Assembly (NCBI GenBank): GCA_022539475.1
Contig: VCMS01000076.1
Location: 1-64,000 of the forward strand
DNA from: Gracilaria domingensis
Taxonomy: Eukaryota; Rhodophyta; Florideophyceae; Gracilariales; Gracilariaceae
Direction: 5' to 3'
Length of the DNA stretch: 64,000 nucleotides
In this document: positions 32,106 through 42,391 of the stretch, piece after piece
Layout of the letters: every line of letters starts with the position of its first letter
Numbering within the stretch: position 1 is the stretch's first letter
The notes under the pieces: generated by a model
The model's input: the letters and a program-made list of their open reading frames with translations, nothing else
What the model was told of the DNA's origin: nothing
Database searches by the model: none
Translations under genes and position numbers: made by a program

Positions 32106-33198
32106 ATGAGCGCAAATTCACTGCGACAAGCGGCCCGCGCCGCGGTTCAAGCTTCTCGAGTCGCACCGAAGGTAAGTCGCGAGCTCGAGGTCAAGTCGCC
32201 TGTCAATCATGCATCAGCTTACTCAAACTTCAACTTTTCGCGTTCGCGCTAGAGCGTCGGTCTTGCAGAAATATCCTCCACAACAGCACTTGCGCGATAT
32301 ACTGCCCCAAATGCACTGGTACTTTCTCGCACCGTTCACTCCAGCTCCGCTCGCGATAGCAAGGTTGCGCATCTGAAGGGAATGCAACCGTCGAACCGTG
32401 CTGAGTACGTCGTCACCAAACTAGACGATCTTGTGAACTGGGCGCGGAACAATTCGTTGTGGCCCATGACTTTCGGTCTCGCTTGCTGCGCTGTGGAGAT
32501 GATGCAAGCGGGTGCGTCACGATATGATCTTGATCGATTCGGCTTTCTCTTCCGCCCATCTCCGCGCCAGTCGGATTGCATGATTGTGGCCGGCACGCTC
32601 ACCAACAAAATGGCGCCTGCTTTGAGGAAGGTTTACGATCAAATGCCGGAACCTCGATGGGTCATCTCTATGGGAAGTTGCGCGAATGGTGGCGGCTATT
32701 ATCACTATTCCTATTCCGTTGTACGAGGCTGCGACCGCATTGTTCCGGTCGATATCTACGTTCCAGGATGTCCGCCGACAGCGGAAGCTTTACTGTGAGT
32801 TTCTAAGCGGCACCTATCGCCCTCGTCGAAAACAGCGCAAGACTGCCAGCAAACTAACAAAATCGTGTTCTTATCAACTTTTTACGTTTTACATGTATCA
32901 GATGTACGTATCCATCACAGAGCCTGGGTAGGCCCATTTGGAATGAAACCACGAACTCTGACACTCGTCTCTGCGGCGTTTATGGAATTGTCTTGCTTGC
33001 GCTCAACCATATGGATTTCTATAGATGGTACGTGGGATCGTAAGCGGTCCTCATCGTCGTCAGCATCACCGGTCAAGTTACATCTCTGCTAACGAATGAT
33101 CTCTTTTTGTGTTTTCCCACTGGTGTACAACAGGCCTCATGCAGTTGCAGAAGAAGATCAAGAGACAGAATACAATGTATGCCTGGCTGAAGCAGTAA
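32106..33198 (+). CDS. NDUFS7: Mitochondrial complex I subunit NDUFS7/PSST (spliced)
   Basis: Best model: exons 32106-32171, 32253-32794, 32902-32927 and 33134-33198, giving 232 residues. The subunit carries iron-sulfur cluster N2, the last relay to ubiquinone. The ligands are all present: [19 protein letters not shown] and [12 protein letters not shown]. Exon 1 is a mitochondrial presequence ([14 protein letters not shown]). The last exon, [14 protein letters not shown], is the family's C-terminal helix. Introns 1 (GTAAGT) and 2 (GTGAGT) are clear. The 26-base third exon is needed to keep the frame and has canonical borders. However, it puts CTYPSQSL where relatives have a single Tyr, so that part is uncertain. 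It converges on the antiporter gene. Confidence 0.93.
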
Positions 33199-33348
33199 AA
33201 TGCTTTGGCCATTTCCCTCAGATTAGGAATATGCATTCGCCATTGCGTATCGTCAACCATGATCGTTTGCCGATTATGCGGTGCGACACACCTGCAGTTT
33301 TGTATTTGTTATCACCCCGAAGGGATAAACATGATTATGAATGCTTTT

Positions 33349-35127
33349 CTACACCCCTGGAGCTTCCGATCTCTGCAGTCCATTTCCCGTCCATTTCCGT
33401 GCATATCGAATGATATACGGCGTTGCAAGCATAGAGAGAGCCGTTGCACCGTTTATCATTCTAGCCTCTGATGCCGAGAAGAGCAAGAGCGCCTGCCCTT
33501 TAGACGCTACGACAAAAGTAAACTCCCCTGCTTGCGCGATTGCAGCGCCGCACGCCAGTGAAGTTCGCAATGGCAGCCCCCCAAGGACGCAGATCACGAC
33601 GCCCATGACAAAAGTCTTGACCACCAAGATGACCACGAGTAGCACGGCCATCTTGGCAAAGTTCTGATAAAAGTATCTCCAGTGGATCATCATGCCCACC
33701 GAGATGAAGAAAATTGCAGAGAACACGCTGCGAATGCTCTCCACGCTGCTTTCGACTCGATGTTTATGGCGCGATTCGGACAACATCATTCCCGCCGCGA
33801 AGGCACCCAGTTCAATGGCCAGCCCCATTTCCTCAGAGAGATACGACATGGCCAGGCAGAACACAACGCACCCAATCGTAAACACCTCTTGGCTCTTGGC
33901 GGCGTCGAGACGCTCCGAAAGAGTAGGCAGGATGAACTCTGCCAGGATGAGACTGAGCATGACAAAACAGCCCAAGCGCAGAATGGCCCTGATAAACTCC
34001 TCAACAAACTGCCCAAGAGAGCCCTGCAGCGTGGGCAATAACGCAAGAATGAGACCGATCATGACGTCCTGGAACACGAGCAGCCCCAGCATGGTCTTCC
34101 TGCTGCGCGGCGCATCAAAGCTGAACACGGAGCTCTTGCCCATGGACATTGGCGGCGTGCCCGGGGGGGACGCGCCATGATGCGAGAGCTTGTCGTTGTC
34201 AGCGTCGGCGCGCGATGGATCGGAATGGGCAGCGTGCGGCGAGTGTGCGGAGGCGTGCGGCGACGCGGACAAGCACTGCAACACGACAGCGGTGGAAGAC
34301 AGCGAGACAGCGAGCCCAAGCGCGACGGCCTCCGGAATGGACTTGACCAGCGACAGGATGAGCGAGAGGGCGCCCGTGCCGATGACAATGCCAACCATGC
34401 TGGAGATACCGCCCGCAACGACGACGCGCTTGACGCCTTGCAGCTCCGTAATGGAGAACTCGATGCCCAGGCAGAAGAGCAGGAAGGCAATACCGAGCGA
34501 GGCGAGCGTCTCCACCTCGACGAGCTCGGTGACGATGCCCAGGCCGCCCGGGCCGACGGTCATGCCGCCCAGCAGGAAGCCGATGAGCGGGGGCTGCCGA
34601 AAGTTGGTGGCAAAGACGCCGCCCACGGTGGCGGCCAAGAACACAATGACGAGGTCCTTGACAAAGATGATGTCCTCCTGCAGCGTCATGCGCGGGTCCT
34701 TTGACGGGTCCTTTGTCTGCTTGAGGTTGGACAGCTGCTTGAACAGCAGGTCAAACTCGCCCTGTCCGACGGACAGGTTCTCGCCGTCAATGGTGATGTC
34801 GTGCGTGCCCGGCGGCTTGTCGGACTGCGCGGCGGAATCGTCGTCCTTCTTCTTCTTGGTGAGCAGCTTGAGCAGCGCGGCCACCTCCTTCTCGTTGAGC
34901 TTGCCGTCGTTGTCCACGTCAAAGTGCTCGAAAAGGCGCGAGTGCGCGTGCGCGGGCGCCGGCAGCTGCTTGGAAGCCGCCAGCGCCGGCGCGCCCGCAG
35001 CCACGCTGGCGTTGCTCGACGCGGCGGCGGCGGCGGCGGCCGGCGCGGCCAGCCGCAGCGCGAGCGCGAGCGCGAGCGCGAGCGCGAGCGGCAGCGCGCG
35101 CGCGCGCGGGGGGCGGGGGCGCGGCAT
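33349..35127 (-). CDS. CPA2 monovalent cation/proton antiporter with a luminal or external EF-hand
   Basis: The protein has 592 residues from the ATG at 35127. A signal peptide (PLALALALALALRLAAPA) is followed by one EF-hand with a perfect 12-residue loop DVDNDGKLNEKE (about 70-81). A linker and the CPA2 membrane domain come next: QPPLIGFLLGGMTVGPGGLG, LGIAFLLFCLGIEFS, LGLAVSLSSTAVVLQ, LLVFQDVMIGLILALLP, IELGAFAAGMMLSES and AIAQAGEFTFV. These are KEA/KefB/TMCO3 blocks with about 12-13 membrane segments. A Ser/His/Pro-rich insert (about 310-350) interrupts the membrane domain. There is no C-terminal TrkA-N domain, so it resembles the KEA4-6/TMCO3 group of endomembranes. Calcium control through the EF-hand is inference. 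The 5' half is extremely G+C-rich, the 3' half is not. Confidence 0.9.
   Translation of the reverse strand: MPRPRPPRARALPLALALALALALRLAAPAAAAAAASSNASVAAGAPALAASKQLPAPAHAHSRLFEHFDVDNDGKLNEKEVAALLKLLTKKKKDDDSAAQSDKPPGTHDITIDGENLSVGQGEFDLLFKQLSNLKQTKDPSKDPRMTLQEDIIFVKDLVIVFLAATVGGVFATNFRQPPLIGFLLGGMTVGPGGLGIVTELVEVETLASLGIAFLLFCLGIEFSITELQGVKRVVVAGGISSMVGIVIGTGALSLILSLVKSIPEAVALGLAVSLSSTAVVLQCLSASPHASAHSPHAAHSDPSRADADNDKLSHHGASPPGTPPMSMGKSSVFSFDAPRSRKTMLGLLVFQDVMIGLILALLPTLQGSLGQFVEEFIRAILRLGCFVMLSLILAEFILPTLSERLDAAKSQEVFTIGCVVFCLAMSYLSEEMGLAIELGAFAAGMMLSESRHKHRVESSVESIRSVFSAIFFISVGMMIHWRYFYQNFAKMAVLLVVILVVKTFVMGVVICVLGGLPLRTSLACGAAIAQAGEFTFVVASKGQALLLFSASEARMINGATALSMLATPYIIRYARKWTGNGLQRSEAPGV
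35059..35090 (-). repeat. GCGAGC hexanucleotide microsatellite coding the signal-peptide core
   Basis: About five copies of the hexamer lie inside the antiporter gene. On the coding strand they read (GCTCGC)n in the frame that gives alternating Leu and Ala, the hydrophobic core of the signal peptide. Confidence 0.8.
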
Positions 35128-35300
35128 GGCGGTGCGCGCGCGCGTCTCGGACCGGGCGGCGGCGGCGGCGACTGCGGCCGCGCGGCGGCGAGCTGCGCGC
35201 GCGGCTGTCAGGAGCGACGGCGCGCGTCGCACGCGCTCTCAGCAGCGGCGGCAGCACGCGCTCCGCAGCGGCGCGGCACGCGCGCGTCCACGCGGCGCGC

Positions 35301-35346
35301 GCGGCGCGGCGGCGCGGCGGCGCGGCGGCGCGGCGGCGCGGCGGCG
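35301..35346. repeat. Tandem repeat of an 8-base GCGGCGCG unit
   Basis: Five to six near-perfect copies of the octamer in a row in noncoding DNA. Confidence 0.8.
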
Positions 35347-35590
35347 ACACGCGCGCACTGCGGATGCGCGCGTGGCCAGGTGTGCGACGTGGGCGGACGG
35401 CGCGCCGCACGCGGCGGCGCAGGCGGGCGCGCGCAAGCGGGCGCGGCGCGCGCGAGCGGGCGCGCGCAAGCGCGCGGCGCAAGTGGGCGGCGAGCGGCTG
35501 TTTGCCGCATGTGGTTTACCGGGAGTGTATGTTACTGTTTACCTGAGGTTGCGATCGCGCGCAGTGACAGGGTGAAGGGCGCGCGACGGC

Positions 35591-35634
35591 GCGCGGCGCG
35601 GCGCGGCGCGGCGCGGCGCGGCGCGGCGCGGCGC
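35591..35634. repeat. Tandem repeat of a 5-base GGCGC unit
   Basis: Eight to nine perfect copies of the pentamer in a row. Such a run can fold into GC hairpins and is prone to length change and sequencing error. Confidence 0.85.
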
Positions 35635-35864
35635 GCCGCCACGCGCGCTCGGCGTGGCGGCGCGCCGCAAGCATGACGCGCTGGCGCGGCGCGCGTATTT
35701 TTAGCGGCGGCAAGCAAGCAAAGCACATCGATACCCTCTATCTATCTATTAGATAGGCTGTCGGGGGAAAAAGCAAGCACGGCGCAAAGCGAGAACAGTT
35801 AGCGGGGCGCCGTTTCTACTGCATACATACATTCTGTACCTTCCATTGTACGCATGCTCCATCA

Positions 35865-36983
35865 CTACCGCCGCGTGGCCGCGCGCTCGGCCGCGCGCTC
35901 GGCCGCGCGCTCGCGCGGCGCGCCCGCGGCCGCCGCGCGCGCCACAAACTCCTGCTCGGCCAGGCTGGCGCGCAGCTGCATGAGCTGCACCATGGAGCGC
36001 TGCATGCCGCGGCGGCACGCCGCCAGGTTGCGCCGCAGCTTGACGCAGAACAGCCACTGCTTGCGCCGCCACTGCAGCGCCGTCTCGCGCATGCGCGCCG
36101 CGCTGCGCGCCAGCCGCCGCAGCACGTCGGCGCGGAAGATGAGCGTGAAGCCGCCGGGCAGGTCCACGATGCTCAGGCTGGGCCGGCACAGGCTCTCGAT
36201 GTCCGGGATCAGCAGGTGCTGCCCGCGCGCCTCCAGCTGCCGCGCCAGAAAGCTGCTCAGGTCCACGGCGCCGGCCAGCGCGTCCGCCGCCAGGCTGCCG
36301 CACTTGCGCAGGTAGCGCGCCTTGTAGTTGCGCGGGATGGTGGGGCACACGCCCAGCTGCTCGCAGTCGCGGCCCTGCGCGCGCGCGCCCGACAGGCACG
36401 ACAGCCGCCGCGCCGCCGCCGCGCACAGCGCGTCGCCGCCGTCGCCGGCGCGCGCGTCGGCGCCAGCGCGCGAGGCGGCGGCGGAGGCGGGCGACGAGTG
36501 CGACGAGCGGTAGCACGAAATCAGCAGCGCCACGTGCTCGCTTATCAGCAGCAGCAGGTTGGCCGCGTCGTCCAGCTTGGCCACCGCCACCAGCTGATCG
36601 TCCAGCGCCGCGCGCAGCAGCCGCAGCCGCTCGCGCGCGTCGCGCTGCGCGCGCAGCAGCGGGCGCAGCGCGGCGCCGCCGGGGTACAGCTGCGCGAGCA
36701 GGTGGTGCACGCGGAGCAGCCGCGCGGTGGAGACGCCCTTGCGCTCCGCGGGCGCCGCGCCGCGCGCCGCCGCCGCGTCGCGCGTCGGCAGCGACAGCGC
36801 CAGCGCGCGCAGCGCCTTGTACTCGTGGTACAGCGCGTGCCGCCGCGCGGGCGCCACCGGCGCGGCGGCGGCGTCGCCGCCGCGCGCGTCGGCGCACGAC
36901 GACAGCGACGACGAGCGGCTCACAAACGAGATGGGCGGCGACGGCGGCGCCGGCGCCGACTGCGCCGCGGAGGACGCGCTCAT
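35865..36983 (-). CDS. Unrecognised protein from a very G+C-rich gene
   Basis: The protein has 372 residues from the ATG at 36983. I do not recognise a family. The N-terminus is Ser/Pro/Ala-rich (MSASSAAQSAPAPPSPP). The middle has long Leu/Arg/Ala-rich helices (LLRAQRDARERLRLLRAALDD, then ANLLLLISEHVALLISCY). The C-terminal half looks genuinely constrained: CPTIPRNYKARYLRKCGSL, LIPDIESLCRPSLSIVDLPGG, FTLIFRADVLRRL and a basic helical stretch around QWRRKQWLFCVKLRRNL. The protein ends in an RERAAERAAERAATRR tail. High codon-position-3 G+C and the ordered hydrophobic pattern support coding on this strand over the overlapping open frames. It shares a promoter with MON2. Confidence is in the gene, not in a function. 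Confidence 0.6.
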   Translation of the reverse strand: MSASSAAQSAPAPPSPPISFVSRSSSLSSCADARGGDAAAAPVAPARRHALYHEYKALRALALSLPTRDAAAARGAAPAERKGVSTARLLRVHHLLAQLYPGGAALRPLLRAQRDARERLRLLRAALDDQLVAVAKLDDAANLLLLISEHVALLISCYRSSHSSPASAAASRAGADARAGDGGDALCAAAARRLSCLSGARAQGRDCEQLGVCPTIPRNYKARYLRKCGSLAADALAGAVDLSSFLARQLEARGQHLLIPDIESLCRPSLSIVDLPGGFTLIFRADVLRRLARSAARMRETALQWRRKQWLFCVKLRRNLAACRRGMQRSMVQLMQLRASLAEQEFVARAAAAGAPRERAAERAAERAATRR

Positions 36984-36986
36984 GGC

Positions 36987-37058
36987 GGGGGGGAGGGGGG
37001 GGTCGTGGGGTTGGGGGGGTTGTTGGGGGGTTGGGGGGGTGAGGGGTTGCGGGGAGGG
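36987..37058 (+). promoter_or_regulatory. G-quadruplex-prone cluster of G runs
   Basis: More than eight runs of four to eight G separated by one to five bases, e.g. gggttgggggggttgttggg. It meets the usual quadruplex pattern several times over. It lies at the 5' end of the GC-rich unknown gene and upstream of MON2. Confidence 0.8.
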
Positions 37059-37374
37059 CGAAGGGCAAGCAGGCGCAGGGCGCGACGCAACGAACGGACG
37101 AGGCACGCCGCCGCGCTCCGGCAGCCGCTCAAATGCGCGAGCACCGCGGCGCCGAAGGCGGTCTCCCGAGAGCGCGCGCCGGTCGCGAGTGCGCGCGAGG
37201 CCGCCGCAGCCGCGCGTTGCACACCGTGGACGGGGGGGTGGCGGAGGGGGTGCGGGGCGGGGCGGTGGCGGGGCGGGCGCGTCGCCGCCAGCACGCGCGG
37301 CGAGCACGACGCGCCGCGCTTTGTTTTCGCGGCGCGCGGCTATTTTTGGGACGCGCGCGCCGCGACGAGATGTT

Positions 37375-37402
37375 TGCGTGCGCGCGCGCGCGCGCGCGCG
37401 TG
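37375..37402. promoter_or_regulatory. Alternating CG tract, Z-DNA-prone
   Basis: TGCGTG followed by about ten CG dinucleotides and TG: an unbroken purine-pyrimidine alternation of 28 bases, 111 bases before the MON2 start codon. Confidence 0.75.
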
Positions 37403-37512
37403 GCGCGCCCCGCCCCGCCCCGCCGCCGCGTTGCTGCCTTGGCGGCTGGAGCGCTGTGCCCCCCCACCGGCCCGCGCCGCCGCCGCCGCGCGCGCGCGCC
37501 CGAGCAGCCGCC

Positions 37513-40500
37513 ATGGAGCCGCCGCGCCTGCCGCCCACCTTCCTGCGCGCGCTGGAGGCCGATCTGCGCGCGCTGTGCGCCGACGCGCGGCGCCGGCGCC
37601 CCGCCGTCAAGCAGGCGGCCGAGCGCGTGATCCTGCTGCTCAAGGAGGCCGACGACGCGCGCGCGCTTGCCGCCGCCGCCGACGAGGCCGCCGGCGTGTT
37701 CTGCGCCGCGTGCGAGCCGCCCGAGCCGTCGCCGCTGCCCGCCGCGCCGCCGCCGCCCGCGCAGCTCAGCGTGGCGCTGCGCGCGGTGTCGTGCCTGCAC
37801 CGGCTGCTCACGCACCGCGCGCTCACGCCGCCGCGGCTGCCGCCCGTGCTCGACGCGCTGCAGCGCGTGGCCGCGCCGTGCGTGGACGACCAGCTCACGC
37901 TCAAGGTGCTGCAGAGCCTGCTCAGCCTGCTCACCGTGCGCGTCTACACGCGCGCGCTGTCGGAGCACCTCTTGTCGCGCGCGTTTTCCATGCTGTTCCA
38001 GCTGCGCTCCGTGCGCAACCACGCAAAGCCCAACGCCGCGTCCACCGCGCTGTCCGCCATTTCGCACTTCTCGCCGGCCGCCGCGCACGCCGCCGACCGC
38101 GGCATCATTGAGCAGACCGCCAAGGCCGCCTTCCGCCAGGTGTCGTCCGATCTGTTTGCGGCCGCCGCCGATGCCACCGTGCGCACCGCCGTGGAGAGGC
38201 ACGCGCCGTCGGGCCAGTTCATCCCGCTGGCCGCCTTTCCCTCGGAGGCCACCGCCGCCTTCAACCTGTTTCTCGATCTCTGCCACGCCATCTCCGCCGA
38301 GCATTGCGAGTGGCTGTCCACCGCCGCCGCCAGCGCGCCGCAGCCGCTGGATGTCACGCTCGCGCTGGAGGTCATTGACGACAGTCTCGCCACCAACATC
38401 TCGCTCTTCGCGGGACAGCCCGTGTTTTCCGAGCTTGTGCTGGCCAGACTCTGCCCCGCTGTGCACAAGCTGCTGCACACCACCAAGGAGAAGCGCGTGT
38501 TCAAGTCGTTGCTCAGTCTCATTGTCACGCTTGTGCGAAACTACTGGCGCAATCTGCAGCCTGATGCCGAGACGTTCTGCTACGCCTTGACCAACATGGC
38601 GCTCGTGTCGCGCGCGGACGCCGACGCGCAGCACGCTCGCGCCGAGTCGTGGTGCACCATCTACGCCATTGAGGCGCTTCGTTGCATTTTCAGGGCCACG
38701 CCCAACCAGCCGAGCCCGCTCATCGACTTTGTGCGCGCGTTTGATCTGGCGCACGGCAAATGCGTGTCCAGTCTCATTGCCGCCGTCAATAACAACCTTG
38801 CGCTCGTCGAGTCGCAGAGCGTGCGGCTGCTGCCGGCGCCGCCCATCGCCGCCACCATGAAGCCGTTCGCCAAACTGATTGCAAACACACCCGAGTTCAT
38901 TGTGGCCATTGCTGTTGGGCTGTATGTCGAGATTGTCAAGGCGGCGGACGAGGCGATGCAAAACCAGCTTTTTGATGTTACTGGAGTGTTTCTGCCCACT
39001 GATGTCACCATGAACATTGTCGCCATTCTTGCGAGACTCGTGCAGCACAACGCCAGTCCGCCCAACCTCGCCGAGCTCTCCGCTGCTGATCAGGATGCGC
39101 AAATGACCGCGTTTGAATGCGTGGTCGATTCGATTGCCAAGATTGCTGTTGTGAGCGATGCGTGCAACTTTGATGATCTGCGCGAAAAGGCCATCACCAC
39201 GTTGTGCGCGGCATGCGCGCAGAGTGCGCGCTCCAAACCGGCCGCGAACGAGGTGGCGATAGCTGGGAGGCAGTTGCAGTGCTTGTACAAGGCGTTGTTT
39301 AATGTTGCTGCGCGATGCAAGACTTCTTTGGGCCGTGCGTGGGAGCCCGTCATTGACGCGCTTGACCAGCTGGATGCGCTCAACGAGAAGAGTTCAGCTA
39401 TTGTGGATAGGGACACAAAGGCTTTTGCGTCCAGTGCCAGAGGACTGGAGGATGACCTTCGCGCTTTGATGAGCTCTACTTCGGAACTGCCTTGGGACTC
39501 CTGCCACGACCTGATTTCGGCCTTGGTGCGCTGCTCTCGGCAGTCCGTCGCGCAGATGGGCAAGAAGGGAAACGGCGATGAATCTGTGAGATTGAGCCCT
39601 GATTCGTCGGGCTCCGTGCGGCTGTTTGGTATTGTTGGTGCGGAAATTGCGATTCTCAGCGCGTTGAGACGCACGGACTCTGGGGAAGCTTCCGTCCCAT
39701 CTGCGCTGTGGCAGCTTTTGACTGGCCATTTGACCTCGATTTGTGTCGATACCCCGTCGCAGTCGCTTCGGGTATTCGCTCTTGCTTCGCTGACGAGAAT
39801 TGCGTGTGGTGCGTTGCAGGATGAATGCAATATCATTATCGCGCACGAGCGGATCGTTCGACCGTTTATGGATTTACTGTCATCGCCGTATGCTGACGTT
39901 CATTCTGGGACTCTTTCTTCGGTGTACTCTATTCTCGAGACCCACGGCGAACAACTGAAGGGAGACGCTGCATGGCGTATTATTCTGCAGATACTGGGTA
40001 TAGCGACGGGCACCAAGAGCCAGCGAAGTGGAGATCTACAGATTGGAAGAGACTCGCTGCATGCAAATGGCACACCGTCCAACTTCGAAGCTTCTCCCGA
40101 GACTGTATCCGACGGGTTCAAGTTGGTTCAGTTTATCGCCGACGACTTTCTCTCGTCGATCACAAAGAGTTCTTTCCCGGTTTGGTTGAATCTATTGGGA
40201 CTGTGTAGTAGCCAGGTTCATGATGTGAACGTGGCACTGACATCTATCGGCCTCATGTGGAGGACAGCAGACTTCATCGCCAAGGTAGGCGAAGTTGGGA
40301 AAGACGATGATTTGTGGGTGGCGCTCTTCCAGGTGCTGAAGGAGGTGAGCATGGATGATCGGCCTGAAATTCGAAACTGTGCTGTGAAGACACTCACTGG
40401 AGCTCTTTCGGCGCACAGCTCACGATTATCTGCCGTTGCTTGGAATGGCTGCGTTGAGAAAGCTCTCCTGCCTCTGCTTGAGGAGGTTATGCAGGGCGGG

Positions 40501-42391
40501 AGCGCCACTTCTGCTGAAGAGCCGCCTGCCCTTGGGAAGAGTCGAAGTGATGTGCAGCTATTGTTGCATCACAGTCGCGATACCCCGCGAAAGCAGTGGA
40601 ATGAGACGCGTGTTCTCGCTCTGGCGGGAGTGGCAAAGTTGCTACGAACTGCCATGCCGCGGCTGTCGGTGCTGAAGGACGAGAATAATCGGCCGTTGTT
40701 CATGATGCTCACCGATGGTGGAACGGGAGGCTTGTGGCGAAAAATGCTTCGTGCGGCTGGCGTGGCGGCGGCGAGCCGGGATGGTGAGGTTGCGGTGGCT
40801 GGAGTTTCGGCCCTCTTGGAACTATTAAACGCCGCTGGACTTGTTGTTGAAAGGCCGTCAGCTTCGGCACCGGAACTACACTCACCGAATGTGGAACGCT
40901 CTTCGTCGCTGCCTAAGCCTTCTTCTTCGAGCTTTTGGATTCCGTCGTTTGTTGGCTCAACGGACGGTGAGGAATCAAATGTGCCTGCTGAAGATCCTGA
41001 AGAAACGAAGAGAGTGGGGACAGTGAGCCTGTGGGAGGCAGTGTGGTGTGCTCTCAGCGAAGCTACTGGAGGTCGTCAGCTACTTGCAAACGACAGCAGC
41101 CCAAAGTCTACTGAGAAGAAGCTGGAGGTTGTCGATGAACGAGCACTGCGGATCTTGTCCGAAGGTCTTATCAGTGCACGAAAGAGACTTGCTGATAAGT
41201 TCACCCCGAGTAGTTCACGAGTGTTAGTGGAGGTGCTTATGGTCTTGTCTTTGGGAAGACAAACCTCGGACGCTGCAAGAAGCGTAGGTCCTCCAGAAGG
41301 CGTGTCAAAAGTACAAGATGTTACACTGCAAGGTCTGGAGGAGCTGTCTTTCGGAAATGACGAGGCTAGTTGGAGCGCGCTTATCGAAGGTATGCTCGGG
41401 ATTGTCTCGCGGGATGACATTTCGGGCGGCAGCCGTGATGCCCTGAGCACGCGAATTCTGCAGCTGTTATCTCGAATGTACCAAAGCGATGAAACTCCGG
41501 CAGCTGTGAAGGCGTCGCAAACTGCAAACGTACTTCGCGTTTTGGGAAAGATTATGGTAAGCAGCAGCAGCAGCAGCGCATATGCCGTGCAAGGCAGGAA
41601 TTTGGTGAATGGTGCGGAAAGCAGTGGGGTAAACATGAAGGAGAGAGATGAAGAAAATGGTGAGCCTCTCTGGATACAGGCGACTGAGGTGGTGATTATT
41701 GCTATGAAACGAGGTTCTGAAGAGCGTGGCACGTACATCAGCGACGAAATATGGCAGGAGTTTGCAAAGTTAGTGACAGACATGTTGTTCAAAGAGAGAA
41801 AACGGGGCTTTGAGAAGAATTACGGCACCAGTGATCGTGAAAGACGTGAAGCAAACGATATGCGTCTCGTTGAATGTGTGAAAGACGGGTTGAGCCGTAT
41901 GGGTTCAAATACGTCTGGAGCCACCAAGCAGAATTTGGTGCGAATCCTCGCTAGAGGTGCGGAAGAAGGTCAGACAAGGGGTCGGCCACGGTTTGTGAGA
42001 GGATGTCAAAAGAAGTTGTTCCAGCTTGCAGACGGAACAGATGGGAACAAGACTAATGTTGACATCAAGGAGGAATGTGGAAAGTGCTGAAACGTGTTCA
42101 AGAGTACTTGGACAGTATAATGCTGATGGGCATCGTTCTGGCAAGTGCCCTTTGCCAGCCGGTCGCAGAGCGGAGGCTGTATTTCTGCTGCAACAATTGA
42201 GGAAGATGAGGCGGACGGACAGATGGGCTCAGCATGTGACTTACTTGTATGCCAGATTGTGTGAGTGTGTTGACAGTCGAGATGAGGCCGTTCGATGGTT
42301 GGCGAAGGAGCTGCTTGACGAGTCCGCTCCCATTACTCAAGAGACGGATGTTAACAAGGTAGCTTTTCGAACGTCGGACCTGAGGGTCTAA
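37513..42391 (+). CDS. MON2: MON2-like Golgi/endosome trafficking scaffold, one apparent frameshift near the 3' end
   Basis: About 1625 residues. The start has a perfect Kozak context (gccgccATGG) and opens LPPTFLRALEADLRALCAD ... AVKQAAERVILLLKEADD, the DCB-type N-terminus of MON2. Further blocks are LTLKVLQSLLSLLTV and the GEF-related HUS region, without a Sec7 domain. MON2 is a large helical-repeat relative of BIG/GBF1 that works with Dopey and flippases in endosome-Golgi transport. Near 42061-42088 the first frame ends (VDIKEECGKC). The neighbouring frame carries the conserved C-terminus: CSRVLGQYNADGHRSGKCPLPAGRRAEAVFLLQ, equivalent to human CQDVL...SGKFPLP. No intron fits; one extra base would explain it. 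G+C falls steadily from the 5' to the 3' end. Confidence 0.9.

Larger units (their letters stand above)
35128..35864. other. Extremely G+C-rich intergenic region with GGCGC-type tandem repeats
   Basis: About 740 bases made largely of C and G. It contains a tandem of GCGGCGCG units (35301-35346) and a tandem of GGCGC units (35591-35634). Many frames are open because stop codons are rare at this composition; I support none as a gene. It should carry the antiporter promoter and the 3' flank of the next gene. A TATTTTTAGC box lies at 35696. Confidence 0.6.
36984..37512. promoter_or_regulatory. Shared MON2 promoter region with G-tract cluster and alternating CG tract
   Basis: About 530 bases between divergent starts. 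Features visible: a cluster of G runs (36987-37058), a TATTTTTGGG box (37341-37350) 162 bases before the MON2 start, and an alternating purine-pyrimidine CG tract (37375-37402). Confidence 0.7.

Noticed and set aside
34919-35482. Minus-strand Arg/Ala-rich frames in the tandem GGCGC/GCGGCGCG region
   Set aside because: Translation of simple repeats; no ATG-linked, non-repetitive content.
34190-38111. Long plus-strand frames across the G+C-rich antiporter and unknown genes (e.g. 34190-35575, 36216-38111)
   Set aside because: Their products are almost only Arg, Ala, Gly and Pro. They are open because stop codons are rare at this composition, and they oppose genes with clear families.
42061-42110. 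An intron joining the two MON2 frames
   Set aside because: The conserved C-terminal block begins within a few codons of the point where the first frame ends, so there is no room for an intron; a one-base change explains the break.
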